DNA from: Arthrobacter sp. M4
GTDB taxonomy: Bacteria > Actinomycetota > Actinomycetes > Actinomycetales > Micrococcaceae
Reading direction: 5' to 3'
Assembly: GCF_020251205.1 (NCBI RefSeq)
Contig: NZ_JAIWYX010000006.1
Span: 248,001-312,000, forward strand
Length of the DNA stretch: 64,000 bases
A model generated the notes under the pieces. It did no database searches and was not told the DNA's origin. It saw only the letters and a program-made list of their open reading frames with translations. Shown here piece by piece: positions 29,124 through 39,040 of the stretch (its first letter is position 1; each line of letters begins with the position of its first letter). A program made the translations under genes and the position numbers.

Positions 29124-29657
29124 TCAGCCGTCCATGATCTCCTGGCGTCGCTTCATGTAGTCCTCCAGGGAGATCTTCCCCTGCGTGAACAGATCATCGA
29201 GCTCCGCCAACTTGCGTGCCCGGTAACCTTTGGGCGCGGGTCCCGTATCGCTTGCCGGTTCCGGTGGAGCAGTAGGGCCCGACGGCGGCATGGCGCCCGA
29301 CGGCGGCATGGCGCCAGGAGGCTGTTGGGGAACCGGCTGTTGGGCAATAGGGGGCGGGTACGGGCCGGGCGGATAGGAATGGGGAGGGTACGGGCCGGGC
29401 GGATAGGAATGGGGAGGGTACGGGCCGGGCGGCGGAATGATCAGCGGCGGCTCGTGGCGCGGGTCGCCGTAGCCCCGGTCCATGCCAGGGTAGCCCCGGT
29501 AGCCTCCGTAGTCCCGGTCCATGCCAGGGTAGCCACGGTAACCTCCGTAATCCCGGTTCTCATCGATAATCCGGCGATTGCGGGAGCGGTGATACATGCG
29601 GATGCCCACCGGAATGACCCATGAGAGCACGATGATCCAAAAGAACATGTTGTTCAC
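29124..29657 (-). CDS. membrane protein with Gly/Tyr/Pro repeats and a C-terminal SHOCT domain
   Basis: 177 residues: one N-terminal membrane segment (FFWIIVLSWVIPVGI), then repeats (DYGGYRGYPGMDR twice, PPGPYPPHSY twice, GAMPPS twice) and a SHOCT-like end (RKLAELDDLFTQGKISLEDYM). SHOCT is a short domain often found at the C-terminus of membrane proteins; its role is unclear. The repeats are visible as direct repeats in the DNA. It ends 1 nt after the convergent metX gene. Confidence 0.75.
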   Translation of the reverse strand: MNNMFFWIIVLSWVIPVGIRMYHRSRNRRIIDENRDYGGYRGYPGMDRDYGGYRGYPGMDRGYGDPRHEPPLIIPPPGPYPPHSYPPGPYPPHSYPPGPYPPPIAQQPVPQQPPGAMPPSGAMPPSGPTAPPEPASDTGPAPKGYRARKLAELDDLFTQGKISLEDYMKRRQEIMDG

Positions 29658-29705
29658 GGCACAGCACCTCCCGGCTGTTCTTCAAGTTTAAGTCCGGCGC
29701 CTGGG

Positions 29706-30851
29706 TCAGGTGGCACCGCCCGCGCCGGAGATGCGCGCAGCGGGCATCCCCAGGAATTCCCCGTAGTCCCGGACCGCGGCGTCAATGGCCTGCTCAATGG
29801 CGTTGTCAACGGGAACTGTCATCCTGACGTCGACTTCGCAGCCATCCCGGAGGAAGTTATGCCGCCACCATCCGGCCAGTTTCCCGTCCAAGAGCACCAC
29901 GTGTATGGGCAGTTCCGCCGTTGGGAAGACCGACGCCATTCCGCCGAGGTAGTGCCGGGTTTCCGAGTAGCCCATGATGTATTCGTCGTAGCACTGGATG
30001 AGGTCGATTCGCGGTCCCGCCCCGCCGTCCCAGTCCACGTCGTCGTCCGCTAGTCGCCCGCCGTCGTCGTACTTTTCCGTGAAGTGGAAGGCGACGCCGT
30101 CCACGTTTACCGTTGACAGCGCCCCGGGGTCCCGGTCCTCCGCAAGGGCGAGCCCGAGCCTCACATCCTTCTGGGTGAGCCCGGACCACGTGGCGCAGTC
30201 CTTCACCGTGGCCGGACCGCGGCTGGAAAAGTATCGCCACGCCAGTTCGGCCAGAGCCAATCCGGGCTCCACGGAAGGCTGTCCCACACGCTCCTCGAAG
30301 AGGGCATACGTTTGCTTCAACGCACCGCCGGGAGAACGCACGGGGATGCCGCTGACCAGCACACCGTTTACTTCGGCGTGCATAATCACGTAGGCGAGTT
30401 CGAGCCCCTTGCCGGCGAAGCCAGCGCTGCGAAGGACGTCCGCCAGTTCCTCGCGCGTTTTGTGGGCGCCCCCGGCAACAGCTTCGCCCACCAACTCGTC
30501 CCCGCGGCGGGCGGCCACTTCATCGAGCCCCGTCTGCCGGTACATTCCGCGGTTGATTTGGTGCAAGCGGGGAGCGGAGAGCGGCATGAGCCAGCCCAAG
30601 TCGTCCCTATGGACAAAATGCCAGGTGGGACGAAGGACATGCGTCCGGAGGATGCCTCCGTCCGCCACCGCCGCTTCGACGCCGCCCGCGCTCGCAGCCG
30701 TACTGCGCTGCCCGAGGGTCCAGCGCGCGTAGGCGAACTCCTGCGACTGGACCGCCAGGAGGTCCCTGAGCGCCGCCTGGGGCGTGGCTGCACGGCGCCC
30801 GCGCAGCCGCTGACTGCGGAGCCTGAGGCTGACCAGCGCGGCGGCGTCCAT
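29706..30851 (-). CDS. winged-helix DNA-binding domain protein (HTH_42/AlkX-like)
   Basis: 381 residues. The conserved N-terminal region (LLAVQSQEFAYARWTLGQR and ILRTHVLRPTWHFVHRDDLGW) and late AGWWRHNFL match the winged helix DNA-binding domain family that includes AlkX-type glycosylase-like proteins and other uncharacterised actinobacterial members. DNA repair is a possibility, not established. It starts 7 nt after the SGNH hydrolase stop and is likely its operon partner. Confidence 0.75.
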   Translation of the reverse strand: MDAAALVSLRLRSQRLRGRRAATPQAALRDLLAVQSQEFAYARWTLGQRSTAASAGGVEAAVADGGILRTHVLRPTWHFVHRDDLGWLMPLSAPRLHQINRGMYRQTGLDEVAARRGDELVGEAVAGGAHKTREELADVLRSAGFAGKGLELAYVIMHAEVNGVLVSGIPVRSPGGALKQTYALFEERVGQPSVEPGLALAELAWRYFSSRGPATVKDCATWSGLTQKDVRLGLALAEDRDPGALSTVNVDGVAFHFTEKYDDGGRLADDDVDWDGGAGPRIDLIQCYDEYIMGYSETRHYLGGMASVFPTAELPIHVVLLDGKLAGWWRHNFLRDGCEVDVRMTVPVDNAIEQAIDAAVRDYGEFLGMPAARISGAGGAT

Positions 30852-30858
30852 GCGTTAG

Positions 30859-31704
30859 CTAGCTTTGCGGAATGACGACGCCGGACTCGCGTCCAGTGCC
30901 GAAAACTGGTCCCGGCGTTGGCCGCTTGGGGCTGATTCCGTCCCCCGAGGATTGGTGCCTCAGGCGTCGGATGACCCACGGTACAAAGTACTCGCGGGCC
31001 CAGACCAGGTCCTCGGTACGCGCCTCCCGCCATGTCCGCGGAGGGAGGGGCTTTGGTGCCAGCGGTTCCAGGGTGTGCGGCACATTCAGCGCCTCCAGCA
31101 CCATCATGGCTATTGTGTGGTGCCCCAGCGGAGAGAAGTGCAGGCGGTCCTCGTCCCACATCCTGGGATCGGCCAGTTGTCGCAGGGACCACATGTCCGC
31201 AACGATCGCGTCGTGCCGTGCAGCTACCGTGCGCAGGTTCTCGTTGTAAATCGCCACCTTGCCGCGGATCCTCGCCAGTACCGTGGACACGGTATCCGGC
31301 CCGTTGAAAAGAATCACTGTGGCACCGCCGGCGCCCAGGCGTCCCACAGCGTCGTCCAATTTTTCCGCCAGGGCGTCCGGGTCGCCGCCCGGACGGATGA
31401 GGTCGTTGCCGCCGGCGGAAATAGAGACGAGATCCGGCTTGAGGGCGAGGCATGGCTCCAGCTGCTGGTCGATGATCTGCTGCAGCAGCCTGCCACGGAT
31501 GGCCAGGTTCGCGTAGGCGAAATCGTCGTGACCGCGGCTCAGTTCCTCGGCAACCCGGTCTGCCCAGCCACGATGGCCGCCCGGGCTGCTGGGTTCCGGA
31601 TCTCCAATGCCCTCGGTGAAGGAGTCACCGATCGCTACGTAGCGGCTCCACGGGTGGGTGGTTGCACCGCTGACCGTCACTGAGTGGGCAATGATGTCGC
31701 TCAC
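30859..31704 (-). CDS. SGNH/GDSL hydrolase family protein
   Basis: 281 residues without a signal peptide. The nucleophile Ser28 is in GDSFTEG; ISAGGND gives the block with Gly-Asn; DEDRLHFSPLGH holds the catalytic Asp and His. Esterase or lipase activity is expected, with unknown substrate. GTG start with an AGGA upstream. Its neighbours (a winged-helix protein downstream, a divergent esterase) do not define a pathway. Confidence 0.9.
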   Translation of the reverse strand: MSDIIAHSVTVSGATTHPWSRYVAIGDSFTEGIGDPEPSSPGGHRGWADRVAEELSRGHDDFAYANLAIRGRLLQQIIDQQLEPCLALKPDLVSISAGGNDLIRPGGDPDALAEKLDDAVGRLGAGGATVILFNGPDTVSTVLARIRGKVAIYNENLRTVAARHDAIVADMWSLRQLADPRMWDEDRLHFSPLGHHTIAMMVLEALNVPHTLEPLAPKPLPPRTWREARTEDLVWAREYFVPWVIRRLRHQSSGDGISPKRPTPGPVFGTGRESGVVIPQS

Positions 31705-31791
31705 TGTTTTCCTGCCTTCCGCGTCGAAAGCCCCGCGGTGCTCCCGGTTCGGAAGCCCCTCGGGCGAAGCGTGTTACTTGTGGGTAACTGT

Positions 31792-31797
31792 AAGAAT
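31792..31797 (+). promoter_or_regulatory. -10 hexamer of a leaderless esterase promoter
   Basis: AAGAAT (within TAAGAAT) lies 6 nt upstream of the ATG at 31804. Confidence 0.4.
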
Positions 31798-31803
31798 AGA
31801 CCC

Positions 31804-32454
31804 ATGACTGACGCCCCGGAATTCCCCGCCCCCGTTGTCCTCTGGTCCCACGACGAGCAGGAGCGTGCCGGCAGGCCACTGTTGGTCCTCCTCCATGGCT
31901 ACGGAGCCAACGAACGGGACTTGTTCAGCCTGGCAGGGATGCTCCCCGAGGAATTCGCCGTGGCTTCCGTGCGCGCGCCCATGCCAATGGGCCCTGGGTT
32001 CACGTGGTTCCCGCTGACGCAGTCCATCGATTACTCCCTGGACGCCGTAAAGCACGCCGCCGACTACGTTGACGCCTGGCTCGACTCCGTTCGGGACGGG
32101 CATCCCTCTGTGTCGCTTCTTGGATTCTCGATGGGCATGGCGATGGCCACCACGCTGCTGCGGCGCCGACCGGCGGACTATGCGGCCGTCGTCGGACTTT
32201 CAGGGTTTGCCGTCGACGCCGGTGCGGACCCCACGTTCCGGGACGCGGAGATGGACGGAACCGTGCCCATGTTCTGGGGCCGCGACCAACAGGACCCCGT
32301 GATCACACCGGACAAGATCGAGTTCACCATGGGCTGGGTCCGCAAGCACGTGAAGCTCACCAAAGTGCTGTACACGGGCATGTGGCACGGCATCAACGAG
32401 CAGGAAGTGGGTCACGTCCGCGAGTTCCTGGCCCACGAGGTGCTCAAGGCCTAG
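31804..32454 (+). CDS. phospholipase/carboxylesterase-type alpha/beta hydrolase
   Basis: 216 residues. LLVLLHGYGANERDL forms the oxyanion hole region, Ser109 sits in GFSMG, and Asp164 (DQQDPVIT) and His195 (MWHGI) complete a likely triad. The length and motifs fit the phospholipase/carboxylesterase family (YpfH-like). Substrate unknown, cytoplasmic. The ATG at 31804 was chosen over an upstream extension because of the -10 hexamer 6 nt before it. Convergent with the S4-domain gene. Confidence 0.88.
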   Translation: MTDAPEFPAPVVLWSHDEQERAGRPLLVLLHGYGANERDLFSLAGMLPEEFAVASVRAPMPMGPGFTWFPLTQSIDYSLDAVKHAADYVDAWLDSVRDGHPSVSLLGFSMGMAMATTLLRRRPADYAAVVGLSGFAVDAGADPTFRDAEMDGTVPMFWGRDQQDPVITPDKIEFTMGWVRKHVKLTKVLYTGMWHGINEQEVGHVREFLAHEVLKA

Positions 32455-32462
32455 CCGGGCCC

Positions 32463-32687
32463 CTAAGCCGACACCCGGACGGTCCGTCCGTTCACGGTCA
32501 CGGTGTCTCCGGCGTGGAGCTGCCGGCCCCGGCGCTCTTCGATATCCCCGTTGACCTTCACCAGGCCGTTCCTGATGAGGTCAGCGGCCTCGACGCCGTC
32601 TTCCACCAGGTTGGCGAGCTTCAGCAGCTGGCCAAGGCGGATCATCTCATCACGGATGGGGATCTCTTCGATTTCCGGGTTGCTCAT
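32463..32687 (-). CDS. S4-domain RNA-binding protein
   Basis: 74 residues consisting almost only of an S4 RNA-binding domain: RLGQLLKLANLVEDGVEAADL followed by RNGLVKVNGDIEERRGRQL and GDTVTVNG. This is the YaaA/YbcJ type, often involved in ribosome assembly or rescue. The ATG at 32687 is chosen over 32732 because a -10 hexamer lies 6 nt upstream. Confidence 0.88.
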   Translation of the reverse strand: MSNPEIEEIPIRDEMIRLGQLLKLANLVEDGVEAADLIRNGLVKVNGDIEERRGRQLHAGDTVTVNGRTVRVSA

Positions 32688-32693
32688 ACTGCC

Positions 32694-32699
32694 ATCATG
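32694..32699 (-). promoter_or_regulatory. -10 hexamer of a leaderless S4-protein promoter
   Basis: CATGAT on the minus strand, 6 nt upstream of the ATG at 32687; it shares the short divergent spacer with the next gene. Confidence 0.35.
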
Positions 32700-32719
32700 C
32701 CTGACATAGGGTGGATGGA

Positions 32720-33757
32720 ATGGCCCCATCATCCCCGCGAACCGGACTCCCGCCTGCCGCCGGACTGCTGGTGGCAGTCGTCGCCGGCCTCGCCATCCCG
32801 GTTCAGGGCCGTATTAACGGCGCCCTTGGAGTCAGGCTCGACGACGGCATAGCGGCCGCTGTGGTGAGCTTCACCACAGGACTGCTCTTGATGATTGTTA
32901 TAGGGTTTGCACTGCCGAAAGGCCGGCAGGGGCTGGCCCGCATTCTGCCGGCCCTGAAGAACCGCAGTTTTCCGCCTTTCTATGCCTTGGCTGGAGCCAT
33001 CGGCGCCTTCTTTGTGTTTTCGCAGTCGTTTACCGTGGGCATTTTGGGTGTGGCGCTGTTTACCGTCGCGACCGTGACGGGTCAGACGGTTAGCGGCCTG
33101 TTGGTGGACAGGACGGGATTCGGTCCCGGCGGCAGGCGGTCCATCACCCGCCTCCGGCTCTTGGGCAGCGTCCTGACGATCGCGGCCGTCGCGTGGGCGG
33201 TGTCGCCGCGGTTCGCGGGGGGATCCGCGGGGGCCGCAGGGGCAGCGAGCGACGTCGGCGCAGCGAGCGACGTCCGCGCGCTCCTGGCGCTCGTCATCCT
33301 GCCGGTCATCAGTGGTTTCCTCATGAGCTTCCAGCAGGCCATGAACGGCACCGCTGCAGTTGCCTACGGTACGCCGATGGCCGCCACGCTGGTGAATTTT
33401 GTTGCCGGATCATTGGTGTTGTGGGTTGCCTGGCTGATCAAAGTGGCCGTGGCGGGTGCCGGGCGAGAGCTCCCGGGGGAGTGGTGGTACTACCTGGGCG
33501 GCCCCATGGGGTGCGTTTTTATAGGCCTTGCCGCCCTGCTTGTTCGCAGCCTGGGCGTCCTGGTGACTGGCCTCGGAATGATCGCCGGACAGCTTCTTGG
33601 ATCACTGGCCCTCGACATCGCGGTTCCGGCACCAGGTGCGGTTGTGGCGCCGGAGACAGTCCTCGGAACCATACTTACGCTGGCATCAATCGTTGTGGCC
33701 ACTCTTCCATGGCCCAAGGGGGCCTTGGGGCGGAAGAGACGGCCAAAAGGCTTGTAG
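32720..33757 (+). CDS. DMT-family (DUF606/YdcZ-like) membrane transporter
   Basis: 345 residues, about ten membrane segments. The two-fold structure with [25 protein letters not shown] and, in the second half, [21 protein letters not shown] is typical of the duplicated DUF606 (EamA-like DMT) family. Cargo unknown. The ATG at 32720 (rather than GTG at 32711) is supported by TAGGGT at 32707-32712. The short repeats around 33235-33275 encode an Ala/Gly/Ser loop with two AASDV copies. Confidence 0.85.
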   Translation: MAPSSPRTGLPPAAGLLVAVVAGLAIPVQGRINGALGVRLDDGIAAAVVSFTTGLLLMIVIGFALPKGRQGLARILPALKNRSFPPFYALAGAIGAFFVFSQSFTVGILGVALFTVATVTGQTVSGLLVDRTGFGPGGRRSITRLRLLGSVLTIAAVAWAVSPRFAGGSAGAAGAASDVGAASDVRALLALVILPVISGFLMSFQQAMNGTAAVAYGTPMAATLVNFVAGSLVLWVAWLIKVAVAGAGRELPGEWWYYLGGPMGCVFIGLAALLVRSLGVLVTGLGMIAGQLLGSLALDIAVPAPGAVVAPETVLGTILTLASIVVATLPWPKGALGRKRRPKGL

Positions 33758-33856
33758 GCTAGGACACGCAACTTTCCTCAGACCTAAACCCCAACCCTTC
33801 CCACGCACCCTCCCGTCAGCCCTCCCCGGACAGCATGCCCGACTTGTGCGGAGGCG

Positions 33857-33862
33857 TATAGT
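33857..33862 (+). promoter_or_regulatory. -10 hexamer upstream of glyS
   Basis: TATAGT, 61 nt upstream of the glyS ATG. I do not see a T-box or other known leader in this spacer. Confidence 0.35.
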
Positions 33863-33923
33863 TCGGGCGGGCCCGGAACCGCGGACCGCACCCAGCGGCC
33901 CTGTAGACAACATTGGAGTACCC

Positions 33924-35309
33924 ATGGCAGCAAAATCCGTCCTCGACCAGATCATTTCCCTCGCCAAGCGGCGCGGCTTTGTGTTCCAGGCCGGTGAAAT
34001 CTATGGTGGCTCCCGCTCTGCATGGGACTACGGACCCCTTGGTGCCGAACTGAAGGAAAACATCAAGCGCCAGTGGTGGCAGAGCGTTGTCCGTGGCCGG
34101 GACGACGTGGTGGGCCTGGACTCGTCCGTCATCCTGCCCCGCCAGGTCTGGGAGGCTTCCGGCCACGTCGAGGTTTTCTCCGACCCATTGGTGGAATGCC
34201 TCTCCTGCCACAAGCGCTTCCGCGCCGACCACCTCGAGGAAGAGTACGAGGAGAAGAAGGGCCGCCCCGCGGAGAACGGCCTCAAGGACATCGCCTGCTC
34301 CAATTGCGGCACGCGTGGCGAATGGACGGAACCCCAGGAATTCTCCGGCCTGCTCCGGACCTACCTCGGCCCCGTAGCCAGCGACGAGGGCCTGCACTAC
34401 CTGCGCCCTGAAACTGCCCAGGGCATCTTCGTGAACTTCAACAATGTCCTCACCACATCCCGGAAGAAGCCGCCGTTCGGCATCGGCCAGATCGGCAAGT
34501 CCTTCCGCAACGAGATCACGCCGGGCAACTTCATCTTCCGCACCCGTGAATTCGAGCAAATGGAAATGGAGTTCTTCGTCGAGCCCGGCACGGACGAAGA
34601 GTGGCACCAGTACTGGATGAACGAGCGCATGGCCTGGTACACCGGCCTGGGCATCAAGCCGGAGAACCTCCGCTTCTACGAGCACCCGCTGGACAAGCTC
34701 AGCCACTACTCCAAGGGCACCACGGACATCGAATACCGTTTCGGATTCCAGGGCTCCGAATGGGGCGAGCTGGAGGGTATCGCCAACCGCACCGACTTTG
34801 ACCTGTCTACGCACTCCAAGCACTCTGGCCATGACCTGAGCTACTTCAACCAGGCCACCAACGAGCGCTACACCCCATACGTGATTGAACCCGCTGCGGG
34901 CCTGACGCGTTCCTTCATGGCCTTCCTCATCGACGCTTACACCGAAGACGAGGCTCCCAACGCCAAGGGCGGCGTGGACGTCCGCACCGTGCTGAAGCTT
35001 GACCCGCGCCTGGCGCCCATCAAGGCGGCGGTGCTTCCGCTCAGCCGTAACGAGGACCTCTCGCCGAAGGCCCGGGACCTGGGCGCCCAGCTGCGCCGCA
35101 CCTGGAACATCGACTTCGACGACGCCGGCGCCATCGGCCGCCGCTACCGTCGCCAGGACGAGATCGGCACGCCGTTCTGCATCACCGTCGACTTCGACAC
35201 GCTGGAAGACCAGGCAGTGACCATCCGTGAACGCGACACCATGGCCCAGGACCGCGTTTCCCTGGACAAGGTGGAAAGCTACTTGGCCGCACGGCTGATC
35301 GGCGCCTAA
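33924..35309 (+). CDS. glyS: glycyl-tRNA synthetase (single-chain, class II)
   Basis: 461 residues of the alpha2 type. N-terminal [25 protein letters not shown] is diagnostic, and the class II motifs follow ([46 protein letters not shown]). A Cys-containing insert has CLSCHKRF and CSNCGTRG, a probable zinc knot. It charges tRNA-Gly. TTGGAG precedes the ATG. Confidence 0.96.
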   Translation: MAAKSVLDQIISLAKRRGFVFQAGEIYGGSRSAWDYGPLGAELKENIKRQWWQSVVRGRDDVVGLDSSVILPRQVWEASGHVEVFSDPLVECLSCHKRFRADHLEEEYEEKKGRPAENGLKDIACSNCGTRGEWTEPQEFSGLLRTYLGPVASDEGLHYLRPETAQGIFVNFNNVLTTSRKKPPFGIGQIGKSFRNEITPGNFIFRTREFEQMEMEFFVEPGTDEEWHQYWMNERMAWYTGLGIKPENLRFYEHPLDKLSHYSKGTTDIEYRFGFQGSEWGELEGIANRTDFDLSTHSKHSGHDLSYFNQATNERYTPYVIEPAAGLTRSFMAFLIDAYTEDEAPNAKGGVDVRTVLKLDPRLAPIKAAVLPLSRNEDLSPKARDLGAQLRRTWNIDFDDAGAIGRRYRRQDEIGTPFCITVDFDTLEDQAVTIRERDTMAQDRVSLDKVESYLAARLIGA

Positions 35310-35311
35310 CC

Positions 35312-36274
35312 GTGGCCATCGCATACCGCGAATGGCGCGATGGCGACGATCTCGCCCTCCTGGAAATTTGGGGTGACCCGGAAACCCTCCCAGCGGAGCA
35401 GTTCCGGGCCGCCCTGGCACCGTCGTCCGAATCGCCGTGGCGGCGGTGCATCGTGGCGGAGGACGTCGTTGACGGTGTAGCGATCCCGGTGGCTGCCGGC
35501 GTCGTCCACGAGGCCTCCCTCCACCCGGAGCGGCTGTGGGCGTACGTCGAGGTGGCGCGCGACCACCGGCGGACAGGGATTGGTGCAACCTTGCTGACTA
35601 TGCTTCGCCGCGAGGCTGAGCGTGCGCCGTCCGGAACCACCAAGCTTCGTTCCAAGATCCAGCCGGGCACCGCCGGCGCGGCCTTTGCGGAGTGGGCCGG
35701 GATGTCGCCCATCCAGCGTTCCCGCTTGGTGGTAGTGGATCCCGAACCGCTGAAGCTGCCGGTCTTTGGCGATGGCTCGGACGAAGCCGCCTCTGAGCGG
35801 ATTGAGGACCTTGCTACCGGGTCCGTGGAGCTCAGCGATGTTGTTGGCCGCTACTACACCTCCGTCCACCACTGGGACACCCCTGGCGAGATCAGTATCG
35901 GCACGGTGCAAAGGCTCTTCCTGGACGACAGGACCGGGGCCCACGGCGCCATCGTTCTACGTGCTCCCAAGGCCAGTGCCTTCGGTGCCACGGTTCCGGC
36001 CACCCGGAAGGGCGCCATCCAGGCCTTCGCAGTCAGCTACGCGGTGGGCCGGGAGGACCAGCCTTCGGACGTCTTCCTCGGCCACGAACCTCGGCTGGAC
36101 AGGGACGACGCCCGGGCCGCAGTTCGGGATCTCCTGGCGCTGATCGCGCATCGGTACCCGGTGCTCCTGGAACTGGACGACGCCATGGAAGCCGTAACGG
36201 CCGTCGTCGAACCGCTGCTGGAATCAGGCAAGGCGCGGCTCCGCGGTTCCGAGACTCTGGTTGTCAGCGATTAG
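35312..36274 (+). CDS. GNAT family N-acetyltransferase (two-domain)
   Basis: 320 residues. The first half is a GNAT domain with DHRRTGIGATLLTMLRREAE as the acetyl-CoA loop. The second half also contains GNAT-like features and a C-terminal helix region (RDLLALIAHRYPVLLELDD), suggesting a tandem or degenerate second domain. GTG start 2 nt after glyS, so co-transcribed. Substrate unknown. Confidence 0.8.
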   Translation: MAIAYREWRDGDDLALLEIWGDPETLPAEQFRAALAPSSESPWRRCIVAEDVVDGVAIPVAAGVVHEASLHPERLWAYVEVARDHRRTGIGATLLTMLRREAERAPSGTTKLRSKIQPGTAGAAFAEWAGMSPIQRSRLVVVDPEPLKLPVFGDGSDEAASERIEDLATGSVELSDVVGRYYTSVHHWDTPGEISIGTVQRLFLDDRTGAHGAIVLRAPKASAFGATVPATRKGAIQAFAVSYAVGREDQPSDVFLGHEPRLDRDDARAAVRDLLALIAHRYPVLLELDDAMEAVTAVVEPLLESGKARLRGSETLVVSD

Positions 36275-36276
36275 CC

Positions 36277-37707
36277 GTGGGACACGGACATTCTCACACC
36301 CATGACAACGGCGAAACGTCGCCGGCAACACGTGCCTTAAGGAAACGGGCCAACTGGCTCCTCGCCGCGATCCTGATTCCCCTGGCGCTGCTGACCGTGG
36401 GCTCCATGGTGGCGTTGTGGCCTTCCGGCAGCAAGGAAGGCATCTCCTTCGCCAGCCCCTATGCCGCCGCGCCGGGTGTTACCTTCGATACCGGCCGGAT
36501 CCAGTCTGTCTCGGAGGAGAGCTGCACGCCAACAGCGCAGCAAGGGCAGGCGAGCGGGCAGCAGCAGGGCTCCCTTTGCACTTTCGCCTTGACCGAGCCG
36601 GACAAGGGCGGGAATCCCGTCAAAGTAGTGATCAATCCGGACGTGGCCAAGTCGCATGGAGTCAAGCCGGGCGACAACATCCGGTACATCAACCTGACCG
36701 GAGTCCAGGCAGCCACAGGCCAGCAAGGGAGCCAGCAGGGCAACGGTCAGGACGCCGGCCAGCACGCGCAGGGCGGCCCCTCGTATATCTTCCTTGACTT
36801 TGTCCGTACGGTGCCCATCATGCTGCTCGCCGTCGTCTACGCGGTGGTGGTCATCGCCGTTGCCCGCTGGCGTGGCTTCCGTGCGCTCCTTGGCCTCATA
36901 GGGGCATACGCAGTGCTGGTCTCCTTTATGCTTCCGGGGCTTGTGGAAGGCAAACCGCCCCTGCTGGTGGCGCTCACAGGTTCAGTGGCCATCATGATCG
37001 GCGTCCTGTATTTCGCGCACGGTTTCTCAGCCCGCACCTCCACGGCGCTCCTGGGGACAATTTTCGGGCTGGGCATCACGGCGCTGCTGGCCGCCTGGGC
37101 TACCGACGCCGCGAACCTCGCCGGGGTGGGCAGCCACGACGCCGCCACGCTTGTGAACATGAGTGACAAGATCTCAATCTCCGGGATCATCCTCTGCGGG
37201 CTCATCATCTCCGGCCTTGGCGTGCTCAATGACGTCACCATCACGCAGTCGTCGGCCGTGTGGGAACTCTACGAACTGGCGCCGGAGTCCAGTGCCCGGA
37301 CGTTGTTCTCCGCTGCCATGCGGATTGGCCGGGACCACATCGCATCCACGGTCTATACAATCGCCTTTGCCTACGCAGGCGCGGCCCTGCCCATCCTGAT
37401 TATCGTGATGCTGTACGACCGGCCGTTGCTCGACGCCCTCACCAGCGCTGAGCTGTCTGAGGAAGTGATCAGGACGCTGGTGGGCTCTATCGGACTCGTC
37501 CTCGCGATTCCCGTCACCACGCTGATCGCCGTCCTGGTGGTCAAGTCCACCGGCCGGCGCCAAGCGGCCGAGCTGCCGGAATCGGCGGAGGTGCTGCCCG
37601 CCGTCGTCGACCACCTCGACACCGCCGAGCTGGCCGCCGTCGTCGAAACCCGCCGGCAGCGGCGGGAGGCCGAAAGGGCTGCCGAGAGGCGGGCCGCCGG
37701 GGACTAA
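36277..37707 (+). CDS. YibE/F family membrane protein
   Basis: 476 residues. It begins with a His-rich MGHGHSHTHDNGE, a membrane helix (WLLAAILIPLALLTVGSMVAL) and an extracytoplasmic domain with Gln-rich stretches, followed by about seven helices (PIMLLAVVYAVVVIAVARWRG and onward). LGVLNDVTITQSSAVWELYEL and the following GRDHIASTVYTIAFAYAGAALP are the YibE/F signature. Function unknown; the His-rich start could bind metal. GTG start 2 nt after the GNAT stop. Confidence 0.88.
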   Translation: MGHGHSHTHDNGETSPATRALRKRANWLLAAILIPLALLTVGSMVALWPSGSKEGISFASPYAAAPGVTFDTGRIQSVSEESCTPTAQQGQASGQQQGSLCTFALTEPDKGGNPVKVVINPDVAKSHGVKPGDNIRYINLTGVQAATGQQGSQQGNGQDAGQHAQGGPSYIFLDFVRTVPIMLLAVVYAVVVIAVARWRGFRALLGLIGAYAVLVSFMLPGLVEGKPPLLVALTGSVAIMIGVLYFAHGFSARTSTALLGTIFGLGITALLAAWATDAANLAGVGSHDAATLVNMSDKISISGIILCGLIISGLGVLNDVTITQSSAVWELYELAPESSARTLFSAAMRIGRDHIASTVYTIAFAYAGAALPILIIVMLYDRPLLDALTSAELSEEVIRTLVGSIGLVLAIPVTTLIAVLVVKSTGRRQAAELPESAEVLPAVVDHLDTAELAAVVETRRQRREAERAAERRAAGD

Positions 37708-37764
37708 CTGCCCGACGGCGGACGGCGGCATGCGTGCCCCGAATGCCGATTTGCCCCGCTTTGA

Positions 37765-37770
37765 GAGAAT
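37765..37770 (+). promoter_or_regulatory. -10 hexamer of a leaderless dusB promoter
   Basis: GAGAAT is 6 nt upstream of the GTG at 37777. Confidence 0.4.
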
Positions 37771-37776
37771 AGATGG

Positions 37777-38955
37777 GTGACTGTTGTAGCAACCCCTCCC
37801 GCCCCGAAGCTCGAGCTTCCCCCGTTGAAGCTGGGCCGGATCACCGTGGACACCCCAGTCATCCTCGCTCCGATGGCCGGCATCACCAATACGGCGTTCC
37901 GCCGGCTGTGCCGCGAATACGGGGGAGGGCTGTACGTCGCGGAGATGGTGACCTCGCGCGCCCTCGTGGAGCGCACCCCCGAATCACTGCGCATCATCTC
38001 GCATGACGATGACGAAAAAGTCCGCTCCGTGCAGCTCTACGGCGTGGATCCCGTCACCGTCGGCAAGGCGGTCAAGATGCTGGTGGAAGAGGACCGCGCA
38101 GACCACATCGACCTGAACTTCGGTTGCCCGGTGCCCAAAGTGACCCGGCGCGGCGGCGGCTCTGCGCTGCCCTGGAAGATTGACCTCTTCACGTCAATCG
38201 TGCAAACCGCCGTGCGCGAAGCCTCCAAAGGTGACATCCCACTGACCATCAAAATGCGCAAAGGCATCGACGAGGACCACCTCACGTACCTCGACGCCGG
38301 CCGCATCGCCAGGGACTCCGGCGTGGCCGCCGTCGCCCTTCACGGGCGGACGGCCGCGCAGTTCTACTCCGGCCAGGCCGACTGGTCCTCGATCGCGCGG
38401 CTTCGGGAAGCCCTTCCGGACATCCCTGTGCTCGGCAACGGAGACATCTGGTCCGCAGAGGACGCAGTACGGATGGTGCGGGAAACCGGCGTCGATGGCG
38501 TCGTCGTCGGACGCGGCTGCCAGGGGCGTCCGTGGTTGTTCGGTGACTTGCAGGCCGCCTTCGAGGGCAGTGAGCACCGGCACCGGCCGGGGCTGCGGCA
38601 GGTCGCCGACGGCGTCTACCGGCACGCCCAGCTGATGATTGAGACCTTTGGCGACGAGGGCAAAGCGCTCCGCGAGATCCGCAAGCACATGGCCTGGTAC
38701 TTCAAGGGCTATGTTGTGGGCGGAGAGCTACGCGCCAAACTGGCCACTGTGCCCACGTTGGAGGTCCTGCGCGAACTTCTCGACCAGCTGGACCTGGACC
38801 TGCCGTATCCCGGTGTGGATTCGGAAGGGCCACGCGGCAGGGCAGGGACGCCCAAGGCACCTGCTTTGCCCAAGGATTGGCTGCTCAACCGTCACATGGA
38901 CGAGGCGCAGTCGCGGGACATCGCGGCGGCAGAATTGGACGTTTCCGGGGGATAA
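37777..38955 (+). CDS. dusB: tRNA-dihydrouridine synthase
   Basis: 392 residues. It reduces uridine to dihydrouridine in tRNA D-loops with FMN and NADPH. APMAGITNTAFRRLCREYGG begins the TIM barrel; active-site Cys117 is in DLNFGCPVPKVTRRGGGSAL; FMN phosphate contacts lie in GNGDIWSAEDA and VVVGRGCQGRPWLF. GTG start with the -10 at 37765. First gene of a dusB-dgt-dnaG run. Confidence 0.93.
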   Translation: MTVVATPPAPKLELPPLKLGRITVDTPVILAPMAGITNTAFRRLCREYGGGLYVAEMVTSRALVERTPESLRIISHDDDEKVRSVQLYGVDPVTVGKAVKMLVEEDRADHIDLNFGCPVPKVTRRGGGSALPWKIDLFTSIVQTAVREASKGDIPLTIKMRKGIDEDHLTYLDAGRIARDSGVAAVALHGRTAAQFYSGQADWSSIARLREALPDIPVLGNGDIWSAEDAVRMVRETGVDGVVVGRGCQGRPWLFGDLQAAFEGSEHRHRPGLRQVADGVYRHAQLMIETFGDEGKALREIRKHMAWYFKGYVVGGELRAKLATVPTLEVLRELLDQLDLDLPYPGVDSEGPRGRAGTPKAPALPKDWLLNRHMDEAQSRDIAAAELDVSGG

Positions 38956-39040
38956 GGAGCCCCTGGCGCAAGGCTGTCGGTGATCCGTGGAAAACTGGAC
39001 TGCATCAGCGGGAGTAGAGACTCCGGAGGAGGCAGATCAT

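Noticed and set aside
29277..29420. Short direct repeats that resemble a small repeat array
   Set aside because: They are the codons for GAMPPS and PPGPYPPHSY repeats in the SHOCT-domain protein, not CRISPR units.
33816..35588. A 590-codon open frame antisense to glyS
   Set aside because: glyS is unmistakable on the plus strand, and the antisense product has no recognisable domain.
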